Shown: positions 21,721 to 32,292 of the stretch, piece after piece
How the letters are laid out: every line of letters starts with the position of its first letter
Numbering within the stretch: position 1 is the stretch's first letter
Assembly (NCBI GenBank): GCA_020152595.1
Contig: JAIGNY010001689.1
Coordinates: 124,001 to 188,000, forward strand
Direction: 5' to 3'
DNA from: Chiridota heheva
Lineage: Eukaryota > Echinodermata > Holothuroidea > Apodida > Chiridotidae
DNA length: 64,000 nt
Made by a program: the position numbers and the translations under genes
Notes under the pieces: model-generated
The model's database searches: none
The model's input: the letters and a program-made list of their open reading frames with translations, nothing else
Told to the model about the DNA's origin: nothing

Positions 21721-21819
21721 ACAATTTAGCATAGCAAGGTTTAATATCCGAAAGCATCCAGTGCTGGACATTATATTAAGACGGCCACGGCCTTTGATAA
21801 CCAGTTGTGAACTCACTGG

Positions 21820-21898
21820 TTGCAGACCCACTGGGATACGAACCCAGGGCGTGCGGGTGAGAGGACACAGCATTAAACACTACACCACAGAGGTCTGT
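21820..21898 (-). mobile_element. tRNA-Glu-like SINE head or tRNA pseudogene
   Basis: The reverse complement has an A-box-like TGGTGTAGTGTTTAATGC, a loop-like GTCCTCTCACCC with CTC where a Glu anticodon would be, and a B-box GGGTTCGTATCCC inside a CTGGG/CCCAG stem. CAGACC near the start can pair with GGTCTG at the end, as an acceptor stem would. The D-arm is imperfect and extra sequence follows, so a SINE or pseudogene is likelier than a working tRNA. Confidence 0.55.
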
Positions 21899-22389
21899 AT
21901 ATTGTGAGGTCTGTTGCATATTGTTAAAGAATGTGGAAAAAATAAATGAAATGAAACGAAATGAACATGTAAACAGTCCTAATTTACTGTACATGTCCAA
22001 GGAGAACTTTCAAAATTTGGATTATCCATACAGGCCTACTGTACATGAATGGTAAATGACAGCTTTGGCAATCTGTTAAAGAAGTAAACAAATATTCTCA
22101 CCTATTTCAGGTGTACTGTGAGCATATTGATGACGCCATAGATTTTCACAATCACATTTTACTCCATACTACAGTATCATTTGGACTGTTTGAACATCAA
22201 TTGAGTAAAATATGACAAATAATTCACGAAAATTTGATAATTCATTTATAATAATGTATCTCATCCTTGAATATTCATATGTTTGATTTCTGCTCCTTAA
22301 TTTGTAATTGAAACCTAAAAGTTAGACTTAAACATAATTTAAGCAATATATCCTGCATATACTGTATTACCTACTTACACTTTTATTTC
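21899..22389. other. Unassigned sequence: nothing recognised
   Basis: A short A-rich stretch (aaataaatgaaatgaaacga) at about 21938, otherwise AT-rich DNA with no supported feature. Confidence 0.5.
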
Positions 22390-23343
22390 TTCATCTCTGG
22401 TTTATGATTATGGGCTAAGAAAGGGTATTCACCCCATGAAAAGCCCAAACTAACACCATCACCACCACACAAAAAAATAAATAATCTAAGACATCCAGAG
22501 TTTGTAAAGAACTTTAAACAATGTTGACTTTGAAATTTTGAACAGAAGTGGAACTACCCACTCAGGCAAACCATTCCACTCATTAACAACTCTTTGCGAA
22601 AAGCTAAAATGCCGACTATCTATCCGTGATAACTCTTTGGTCAACTTTAAACTGTTACCATGTGTCACATGAGGATCAGCTGAGACATGCAAGAAATAAC
22701 AGGAAGTCAAAGCATCACTACCAGATAGAAACTTAAAAACCTAAATCACATTGCCATGTACTCTTCTTAAATTATGCAAGGTCAAACCAAGAATTTGCAA
22801 CCTAGATTAATAAGAGAGATTCCTTACTTCGGGAATAAGTCTGGTGGCAAGATCTTCACTAAACCTGCTCCAAAATAACTTATCCTTCTCATAAAAACCT
22901 CAATAGCATACTCAAGGTGAGGCCTGACTAACTGCTTATACAAATTAAAAAGAACCTCACTACCAAGAAAACAAATATTTCTTCTAATCAAACCAAGCAT
23001 CCTATTTGCCCTTGTAGCTGCTAAAGCACACTGTTTAGAAAGCTTCAGACTGCTAATTCAGATTGCTAGTAATGACAACACCTAGATCCCTTTCTGGATC
23101 AACACAACCAAGATTTGAACCATTCATGCAGTAATCAAAAGCCCAAATTGTTCTGACCAAAATGAATAGCTTTGCATTTATCAACATTGAATGACATCTG
23201 CCATGTTTAAGACCAAGAAAATAACTTATCCCGATCAGTTTGCAAAAGTAAAGAATCCCTAGCATCATCAAAAATCCTATACAGCTTAGTGTCATCAGCA
23301 AATTTACAATCCTGGAGCGAAGGGAAACATCAATATCATTAAT
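22390..23343 (-). pseudogene. LINE-A segment 1: second half of RT and 3' end
   Basis: In broken minus frames this reads INDIDVSLRS, FADDTKLYRIFDDA (RT active-site block), WQMSFNVDKCK-like sequence and, near 22560-22650, FSFSQRVVNEWNGLPEWVV. These are successive blocks of a CR1-like reverse transcriptase. Frameshifts and stops make it a dead copy. The RT is cut by a LINE-B insertion at 23344 and continues at 25044. Confidence 0.8.
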
Positions 23344-25043
23344 GTTTGTTTGATGAGGTCTTAACGGCACCACGACAACGAAGGTCAAATTGTGCCTGAG
23401 AGGTCAGATCATTTTAGAGGTAGTAAGGAAAGAGACCAGGGGAAGAATGAGAGAAATTCAAGAACAAAAGCCAGAAAGCTGTGATCGAGAGAGGAGGTGC
23501 ATGGGTAAAACTAAAAACAAAGTAGAGAGGGGGTGGAAGAGGAGGATTAAATATGGTTGTAGAGGGATGCATGCTGAAGGAAGGAGACTATTTTATCTGG
23601 AGGATTTTTTTGGAAGAACTCAGCAATTGAGTTGTGGGGAGCGAGAGAAGCTCTGGGAAGGTTGTACAGGGAGCAAGCAAGGAGAACGTGTTGGATTGTA
23701 AGGATGCAGTGGCAATTGTTACAGAGGGGTTGGGGGGAACCAATAAGAAGGTGGGAGTGAGTGAGGTGGGTGTGACCAATTCTAAGACGGGTAATATGAA
23801 CGTTGTCGATACGAGAAAGGTTGTTGATGGTGGATTTGATCGATTGTGGGCTGGATAACATGGAGTTTGTTATCAATTTGGAAGTTCCATAAGGTTTGCC
23901 AGCGGTCACGAACAAGAGAAGCGATAAGCAGTTTGATGTCAGAGAGGGTTTTGGGAAAAGGGGAAGGGAGGAGGTTAAGGGCAAGCTTAGCGGCTGTATC
24001 AGCCCTGTCATTGCCAGGGATGCCAACATGGCTGGGTATCCAGAAGAAAAGAACACTTTTCCTGCAGAGGGTGGGAGAAAAGAGTTTCGGAGGAGGAGGT
24101 GGCAGGTGAGGTTATCCCATTTAAGATTGAGTAATGAAGTAAGAACAGCCTTTGAGTCAGAGAAAATGGCAAAGTGACTAAGAGGAGAGTACTCAATAAA
24201 GTTGAGGGCGAGGAGAATGGCCTTAGCCTCGGCTGAAAAGATGGATGAGTGGTCAGGAAGTCTGCTACTGAGGGTGATGTCTTGGATGATGGCAGCAGCA
24301 GCTGTCTTGTTGCCTTTCTTGGAGCCATCAGTATAGATGGAGGTGTAATTTGAGAGTTGGTCTTTGATTTGGTTGTGGAGATTGATGAAGAGATTAGGGT
24401 GAGTTTGAGTTTTGTTATAAGTGGAGAGGTCTAGGTGGACAGAAGGAAGGGGAGTGGCCCAAGGCGGAAAAGTGGGCCAGGAATAGGTGCCGAGAGTGGC
24501 GGGGTTGATGCCAAGTTGAAAGAGGTCTGATTTAATGCGTAAGCTGAAGGGGGGCGATAGGGTTTTAGTCCTATCAAAGAGGGAGGAGAAATTGGGGTAC
24601 CTAATGAGTTGTAAACAGGGTTCTGGGTGTTGGTGAGGACTCTAAAAGCATAGGAGAGGCTAAGCTTTTTACATCTAAGTAGAAAGGGGGGTTCGTTGGC
24701 TTCAACATGAAGGCTAGTGATTGGGGAGGTCCTGTAGGCTCCTAGACAAAGCCTGAGGGCTTCATTTTGGATGGTGTTAATGTGGTTGAGGTATGAGTTG
24801 TGAGCGACACAGTAAACAATATTGCCATAGTCAAGCTTGGCACGAATGGTGAGCCTGAAAATTTTGAGGAGAGCATAGCGGTTCGCTCCCCAAGTAGTGT
24901 TGGAGAGCAGTCGGAGGAGGTTGAGGGAGCTATTGCATTTTAGTTTCAGGTTGGTGATGTGTGGCTTGTAGGTGAGCTTGGGGTCTAGAGTTAGACCAAG
25001 GAACTTTGTGTTTTCAACTTTAGGGATGCGATTCCCATTGAGC
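23344..25043 (-). mobile_element. LINE-B copy 1, inserted in LINE-A
   Basis: A 1.7 kb copy, 5'-truncated in the RT. On the minus strand it carries the C-terminal RT region (RIPKVENTKFLGLTLDPKL), RNase H (SAEAKAILLALNFIE, FSDSKAVL, HVGIPGNDRAD), a CNNCHC knuckle and the family tail with a CAAA-type end at 23344. LINE-A sequence flanks both sides (LLFLI on one, INDID on the other), with a short AT-rich match (attaa) at the edges. Confidence 0.88.
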
Positions 25044-25587
25044 ACAAAGATTAAGAAAAGAAGTGGACCCAATACAGAACCCTGAAGAACACCACTTGTA
25101 ACCTTCTTCCATGGAGATACTTCACCATTAACAACAACTCTTTGTGACCTGTCAACTAACCAAGAATATTTCCAACTAGTACACTTTCCCTCCATACCAA
25201 GTGCTCTTGTTTTCATCATGAGCCTGCCTAATGGAATCTTATGAAATAGTTTTTTTAGAAATCTAAATAGATAACATTCACATTATGACTAGAATCAACT
25301 AGTTAGTAACATCATTAAGATACTCCAATAATTTAGAAACACAAGACCTCTTACATGTACAGTAGGTAAGAACCCATGCTGGGACAAATTCAACAAACCA
25401 TTGACCAGTAAATGATCTAGTACAACATCCTTAAAAATGGACTCCATGACCTTGTACACAACACTAGTAAGACTCACTGGCCTATAATTACAAGGCAAAC
25501 TGTGGTCACCCTTTTTAAAAATAGGAGTGACATTTGCAATTCTCCAATCACTAGGAACAACACCAACATCAAAGCGCTATGAAAAGT
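25044..25587 (-). pseudogene. LINE-A segment 2: first half of RT
   Basis: The minus strand reads DWRIANVTPIFKKG, PCNYRPVSLTSVVYKVMESI, SQHGFLPT and, after frameshifts, W..LVDRSQRVVVNG then TSGVLQGSVLGPLLFLI. These are CR1-type RT blocks in order. It sits between two LINE-B insertions. Confidence 0.85.
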
Positions 25588-28500
25588 TTGTTTGTTTGTT
25601 TGTTTGATGAGGTCTTAACGGCACCACGACAACGAAGGTCAAATTGTGCCTGAGAGGTCAGATCATTTTAGAGGTAGTAAGGAAAGAGACCAGGGGAAGA
25701 ATGAGAGAAATTCAAGAACAAAAGCCAGAAAGCTGTGATCGAGAGAGGAGGTGCATGGGTGAAACTAAAAACAAAGTAGAGAGGGGGTGGAAGAGGAGAG
25801 TTAAATATGGTTGTAGAGGGATGCATGCTGAAGGAAGGAGACTATTTTATCTGGAGGATTTTTTTGGAAGAATTCAGCAATTGAGTTGTGGGGAGCGAGA
25901 GAAGCTCTGGAAAGGTTGTACAGGGGGCAAGCGAGGAGAACGTGTTGGATTGTGAGGATGCAGTGGCAATTGTTACAGAGGGGATGGGGGAACCAATAAG
26001 GAGGTGGGAGGAGTGAGGTGGTGTGACCAATTCTAAGACGGGTAATATGAACGTTGTCGATACGAGAAAGGTTGTTGATGGTGGATTTGATCGATTGTGG
26101 GCTGGATAACATGGAGTTTGTTATCAATTTGGAAGTTCCATAAGGTTTGCCAATGGTCACGAACAAGAGAAGCGATAAGCGGTTTGATGTCAGAGAGGGT
26201 TTTGGGAAAAGGGGAAGGGAGGAGGTTAAGGGCAAGCTTTAGCGGCTGTATCAGCCCTGTCATTGCCAGGGATGCCAACATGGCTGGGTATCCAGAAGAA
26301 AAAACACTTTTACTGCAGAGGGTGGGAGAAAAGAGTTTCGGAGGAGGAGGTGGCAGGTGAGGTTATCCCATTTAAGATTGAGTAATGAAGTAAGAACAGC
26401 CTTTGAGTCAGAGAAAATGGCAAAGTGACTAAGAGGAGAGTACTCAATAAAGTTGAGGGCGAGGAGAATGGCCTTAGCCTCGGCTGAAAAGATGGATGAG
26501 TGGTCAGGAAGTCTGCTACTGAGGGTGATGTCTTGGATGATGGCAGCAGCAGCTGTCTTGTTGCCTTCCTTGGAGCCATCAGTATAGATGGAGGTGTAAT
26601 TTGAGAGTTGGTTTTGATTTGGTTGTGAGATTGATGAAGAGATTAGGGTGAGTTTAAGTTTTGTTATAAGTGGAGAGGTCTAGGTGGACAGAAGGAAGGG
26701 AGTGGCCCAAGGCGGAAAAGTGGGCCAGGAATAGGTGCCGAGAGTGGCGGGGTTGATGCCAAGTTGAAAGAGGTCTGATTTAATGTAAGCTGAAGGGGGC
26801 GATAGGGTTTTAGTCCTATCAAAGAGGGAGGAGAAATTGGGGTACCTAATGAGGTTGTAAACAGGGTTCTGGGTGTTGGTGAGGACTCTAAAAGCATAGG
26901 AGAGGCTAAGCTTTTACATCTAAGTAGAAAGGGGGTTCGTTGGCTTCAACATGAAGGCTAGTGATTGGGGAGGTCCTGTAGGCTCCTAGACAAAGCCTGA
27001 GGGCTTCATTTTGGATGGTGTTAATGTGGTTGAGGTATGAGTTGTGAGCGACACAGTAAACAATATTGCCATAGTCAAGCTTGGCACGAATGGTGAGCCT
27101 GAAAATTTTGAGGAGAGCATGCGGTTCGCTCCCCAAGTAGTGTTGGAGAGCAGTCGGAGGATGTTGAGGGAGCTATTGCATTTTAGTTTCAGGTTGGTGA
27201 TGTGTGGCTTGTAGGTGAGCTTGGGGTCTAGAGTTAGACCAAGGAACTTTGTGTTTTCAACTTTAGGGATGCGATTCCCATTGAGCACAAAGTTCGGGTT
27301 GGGGTGGAGGTTGTTGAAATGACAAAAGTGCATGCAGACTGTCTTGTCTTTGGAGAATCTAAAACCGTTATTGTTGCTCCAGACTTGCAGCTGATTGAGG
27401 CTGGTTTGGAGCCTATTTTCAACAATAGGAAAGCTAGGGGAGGAGTAGAAGATGGTGAAGTCATCCACGTAGAGGGTACGTTTGATGCTGGGGCCAAGGT
27501 CATTCCCGATGTCATTAATGCTCAGGTTGAAGAGAGTGGGGAGAGGATGCTGCCTTGGGGATGCCCTCTTCTTGGGGGTACGGCTTGGAGAGGGTGTGGC
27601 CAATACAAACTTGGAACTGCCTGGGTGAGAGGAAGTTTTGAATAAAGATGGGGAGGTGGCCTCTGAGGCCAATGGTGTGAAGTTTCCGGTAATGCCGTAT
27701 TTCCAAGTAGTGTCGAAAGCTTTCTCGAGGTCAAAAATATGGCAATGAGGTGTTCCTTTTTGCAAAGGATTCCCTGATAGCGGTGTCAAGCGTAATGAAC
27801 TGGTCTAGGGTATTGCGACGTTTTCGGAAGCCGCTTTGGTGAGAAGGAGGATTCTGTTGGTCTCGAGGAACCAGTTTAGTCTCTGATTAATGATCTTTTC
27901 CATAATTTTACAGAGACAGCAAGTAAGGGCGATGGCGATGGGTCGGTAGCTGGTGGGGTCGATGCTATCCTTCCCGGTTTAAGGACGGGATGACAATAGT
28001 TGTCCTCCAGATAGGGGGAAAGGAGTGTGAGGACCAAATGTGGTTGAAGATGGCGAGTAGGGTAGTGGTGGCCTTGATGGGGAGGTGTTTCAGAAACTGA
28101 TAGGGGATGTTATCTGGGCCCTTGGAGGTGCAGCCAGCGTTGCTGATGGCTTGGTTTAATTCAGAAAGGGTGAGAGGGTGTTGTAGCTTGGAGTTGTCAG
28201 AGGGAAAAGTGATTCTCCGGGCTTCATCGCAAGCTTTTTTGATTTTGAAAGCATTGGAGTAGTTGGTCGAGGACGAGATGTTGCTAAAAGAGGCGGCGAG
28301 GTGGTCAACGATGTCTTTTTTTGCGGTGAGAAGGTCTCCATTCCAAGAGAGATGGGAGAAATTTGCCTACTCTGCCGTGGAAGCTGTTAACCATTCTCCA
28401 AATCTTCTTAGTGGGGGTGTTGGTGGTGAGAGAAGAGATAAAGTTGTTCCAAGTGTTGGTTTTACTGTCCTTGATAAAGGCGTCTGGCCTTGCACGGCTG

Positions 28501-29272
28501 ATGCGAAAGAGGTTAAGGTTATGGGTGGTCGGGTTAGTTTTAAAGTTCCTGAGGGCTCTTTTCCTGTTCTTGATGGCGGTTTTGCAGTCATCTGAGAACC
28601 AGGGTTGGGGGATGATTTGGGGTTTGGAGGTTTTGGGAATTGAGCAGGTGGCGATGTTGATAAGGATATTACTGAAGTTAGACATGGATCCTCATCCTAG
28701 AGAAGATGGGGGAGAGGTGTGAGTCACAGAGGGTTTCAAAAGGGACCAGTCAGCCTTGTCGAGGTTCCAATTGGGGTGTGCTCAGTGGGGATTTGAAGAT
28801 TGGAGTGTATAAGAAGAGGGTAATGATCACTACCACAGAGGTCAGCAGTGACTCTCCAACTAAAATCAGGGGAGGAGGTTAGGGGAACAGATAGACAGGT
28901 CAATACAGGTGAGAGAGCCTGTGGCAGGATGAAGGTAGGTCGGGGAGTTAGTGTTCAGTAAGAACAGGCTGTGCTGACGGAGAGCGTTTGATGAACTTGC
29001 CTCTAGGGGTGGTGGTATTAGAGCCCACAGAGGGTTGTGAGCGTTGAAGTCACCAAGAAGGATGAAGGGGGTGGGAAGCTGAGAGATGAGGTTGTTAAGG
29101 CTGGTTTGTTGAATGTTGGTGTTGGGAGGGAGATAGATATTGCAGAGAGTGAAAGTTTTGTGGAGGGAGATAGAAATACAGATGGCCTGAAGGTCGGTGT
29201 GCACACGAACAGGGCTGTGTGGGATATGAAAAGATATGCTCAAGGGAACAGAAAGAACATCAGAACACTCAC
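25588..29272 (-). mobile_element. LINE-B copy 2, longest copy: endonuclease, RT, RNase H
   Basis: About 3.7 kb, 5'-truncated in the endonuclease. In order on the minus strand: APE-type endonuclease (CNIYLPPN, FILLGDFNAHNPLWA near 29040-29170); RT with FDLEKAFD and the YVDD active site (near 27440-27740); C-terminal RT; RNase H; CNNCHC knuckle; and the family tail ending in a fourfold CAAA-type repeat at 25588-25605. It is disabled by many small indels, several in homopolymers. An I/Nimb-like clade is my best guess from the RNase H plus C-terminal knuckle. Confidence 0.85.
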
Positions 29273-30890
29273 GTAAAAACAGCAGGATGTACACCGGATG
29301 CTTTAATTGAATTTAAACCCTTCAACTTCTTAGACAACATCAACTGAAAAATTGACATTCTTAATGGATACTGGAGAGTGCACACTAAGATAATCCACAA
29401 CATCGTCAGCAGGGGACTCCTTAGTAAAACACAGACACAAAGTAATCATTCAAAACCTCGGCCATATCCTTACCACTATGAATAGTAACACCATTATTAC
29501 CCTGAAGGGGACCAACAACCTCCTTGGTTTTTTGCTTTGAGCAAACATAAGAGTGAAATGACTTAGGTTTAATCTTAACCTCTTTAGACAAAAGTTTTTC
29601 AAAAAGCACTTTAGTATCTCTTATCAAACCCTTAGTGAACTTTTCAAGATCTGTATACCTAGCAAGCTCCGCAGGACACCCACTGTGTTTATAACAACCG
29701 ACCAGCCTGCAAAACCTCCCGAGACATTCACACTGGCCGATTACGCCTACAGACTTTCTTTAATGGGACAAACCTATTTACACCCTCCAAAACTATAGAT
29801 CGGAAAACATCCTATGCTTTAGAAGGATCTTAGTCACAGAGCAAAGAAGTCCAAGCAAATGACAAATTATCCTGAAGTGCAGCAAATACAGATCAAAACA
29901 AATGAGGTCATGATCACTACACCCTACCTTACCGCTACTTAGCACATATTTAACCATACTTTCTTCACTACTGAGAATCAAGTCAAGACAATTACTATCA
30001 CACGTGGGAAACAACACATGCTGGGTTAAAAAGCAGTCAGATACAGCTTCCAGAAAATCTTTACCATGTGGACCACTAGTACAAAGATTTCAATCAATGT
30101 CTGGAAAATTAAAGTCCCCAAAACCAATAACCCAAGCAACTGTCCTGAAGCAGTCAAGCAATTTCTGATTGTTCTCAGGACTAGAAGTGGTGATCTACAC
30201 ACAACACCAACAACCACTGAACTACCAACATCGCCATCAACAATAAGCTCACACCATAGGCAATTTAATAAACCAAAAGAAAACTAAGCAGTCCTATCTA
30301 TACAATTAAAACTATCTTTCACAAACAATAAAACATCACCTCCTCTACCATTGAGAGTATCTTATCTGTCTTGCCTAAAAACTGAGTAACCTGGAATATG
30401 TATCTCTGAATCACTAATTTCACTATAAATCCAACTCTCAGTAATACCGATTATATCAGGTCTACTAATTGAAACTTTAGCCAGAAGCTTAACACGCTTA
30501 TTCAAAATGCTACAAACATTTGAAAACATAACCTTAATTATAGCACAAGAACAATCCCTATCCACAGAAACATGCCTGACAGGTGGGTTTAAACTCTTAC
30601 CACCCGTGACTAGTTTAAACTACGCCAAACAGAATCAACATTTCTCCTTGGAAGTATCATTTGTATTAATTGAAACTACTACGGTATTCTTACCCTTACA
30701 TAAAGTCTCAACACGAGAACTAATATCATCAACCCTAGCCCCTGAAAGACACACCCTAATCCTTTAACAACGATCTACTCTACAAAACTGTGTGTCAACA
30801 AACCTAACAAGTGAATCCCCTATCCATAATACCTTATCTCTAACAGAATCCACAGGCAACGTACTAGGTGAATCAACAATCTCATGACCA
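29273..30890 (-). pseudogene. LINE-A segment 3: ORF1 esterase end, endonuclease, linker
   Basis: From 5' to 3' on the minus strand: KVLWIGDSLVRFVDTQFC and SGARVDDISSRVE (30740-30845), a GDSL/SGNH esterase-like block known from ORF1 of some CR1 elements; the endonuclease start NVCSILNKR and PDIIGITESWIY (30362-30565); GDFNFPDID (about 30090-30130); FPTCDSNCLDLILS and GCSDHDLICFDLY (29880-30015); and the pre-RT linker with NDYFVSVF (29421-29627). Frames are broken. The join to segment 2 lacks about 30 expected codons around the LINE-B copy 2 insertion. Confidence 0.8.
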
Positions 30891-30897
30891 ATGTTCA

Positions 30898-31357
30898 TGA
30901 ACTACAATGGTACCTGTACAATAATCAACTACAATGGTACCTGTACAATCATGAACTACAATGGTACCTGTACAATCATCAACTACAATGGTACCTGGAC
31001 AATCATCAACTACAATGGTACCTGTACAATTATCAACTACAATGGTACCTAAACAATCATCAACTACAATGGTACCTGGACAATTATCAACTACAATGGT
31101 ACCTGTAAAATCATCAACTACAATGGTACCTGGACAATCATCAACTACAATGGTACCTGTACAATTATCAACTACAATGGTACCTGTACAATCATGAACT
31201 ACAATGGTACCTGTACAATCATGAACTACAATGGTACCTGTAGGCTGTACAATCATCAACTACAATGGTACCTGTAGGCTGTACAATAATCAACTACACT
31301 ACAATGGTACCTGTACAATCATCAACTACAATGGTACCTGTACAATCATCAACTACA
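30898..31357 (+). repeat. 27-bp minisatellite with GGTACC in each unit
   Basis: About 16 units of aactacaatggtacctgtac plus aatcatc, with substitutions at a few positions and two units containing an extra taggctgt. The unit is nine codons, so frames stay open on both strands (MVPVQSSTT-like on plus, TGTIVVDDC-like on minus). It abuts the esterase-coding end of LINE-A but is out of frame with it. Confidence 0.92.
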
Positions 31358-32185
31358 GACAACTCTACATCAGGCCTGTCAACAGAAACTGATCCAAGAC
31401 TGCCTACCTACATGTATGTACACCATTAACTTAAACTGAACTTGTACCCAGTAACAGGCAGCAACAACATACTGTATACAGTACTGATATAGGTACAAAT
31501 ATCAGTATAAGTACTGATATAACCATACTAGTATATCAAATACACTTGATTAAATCTATAACAGAAGAAAGATCACGTGTGTAGTGTATGAAATCCTTTC
31601 CAGATGGATGCTCCAAATCAACAAGAAAAACTCTTGAGCTAATGAGCATAATTTTCAGTCTATTTACTGTGTTTGCACAGCACATCTGTCATTAGTATAC
31701 AATGTGCAATACTGTATATTATCAGATTTTCTGATAACATTTTTTTCATGAGAAACTTTTTGAAGGAATAGGCTATTCTTGAAATATTGCATGTTTGGAT
31801 TTTGTTCTTCTTCAATATTAATTGTTTGCTTAAACCAGACCTTAATTCTGGGTTGCCTGGGCAGCAGCTATAATTACCCACAAAATTATTTGCCACTTTT
31901 TCTTCCCCCTCCTATATTGGTAAAAAGTTGAAAATAAAGTTCTTGGCCTCTTCATTTTTAAAGGGGTAGTCATGACAAAATTAAAGCGGGGGAGGGAAAA
32001 GGTGCCAAGTATTTTGTTGCTGATTGTAGATAGTGTTTTCTTATTGATGGAGAATCACAGGAATAATTTCAAAATCTCATCAAAATTGGTTCAAACTTGA
32101 CCATTTTACGAACCTGAACGTTCAATAAATCGGTTTGGGATAATCTGTCTTTGAATACCCAAACCAAGGACATCAGGTTGCCTAA
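31358..32185. other. Unassigned sequence between LINE-A and the DIRS-like element
   Basis: The first 100 bases may be the 5' end of LINE-A. The rest is AT-rich with no supported gene; a 78-codon minus ORF at 31660-31896 has no domain. Confidence 0.5.
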
Positions 32186-32292
32186 AATGCAGCTTGTTAA
32201 ACATTAAAGCCACGGTGGCAATATGCAGCGTGTTAAGATTCAAGCCACGATGGCAATATGCAGCTTGTTAACACTAAAGCCACGACGGCAAT
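32186..32292 (+). repeat. Three-copy, roughly 36-bp tandem repeat
   Basis: Units read atgcagcttgttaaacatta/aagccacggtggcaat with variants (gcgtgttaagattcaagcc; cttgttaacactaaagcc). It lies at the start of the DIRS-like coding region and overlaps its first codons. Confidence 0.85.
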
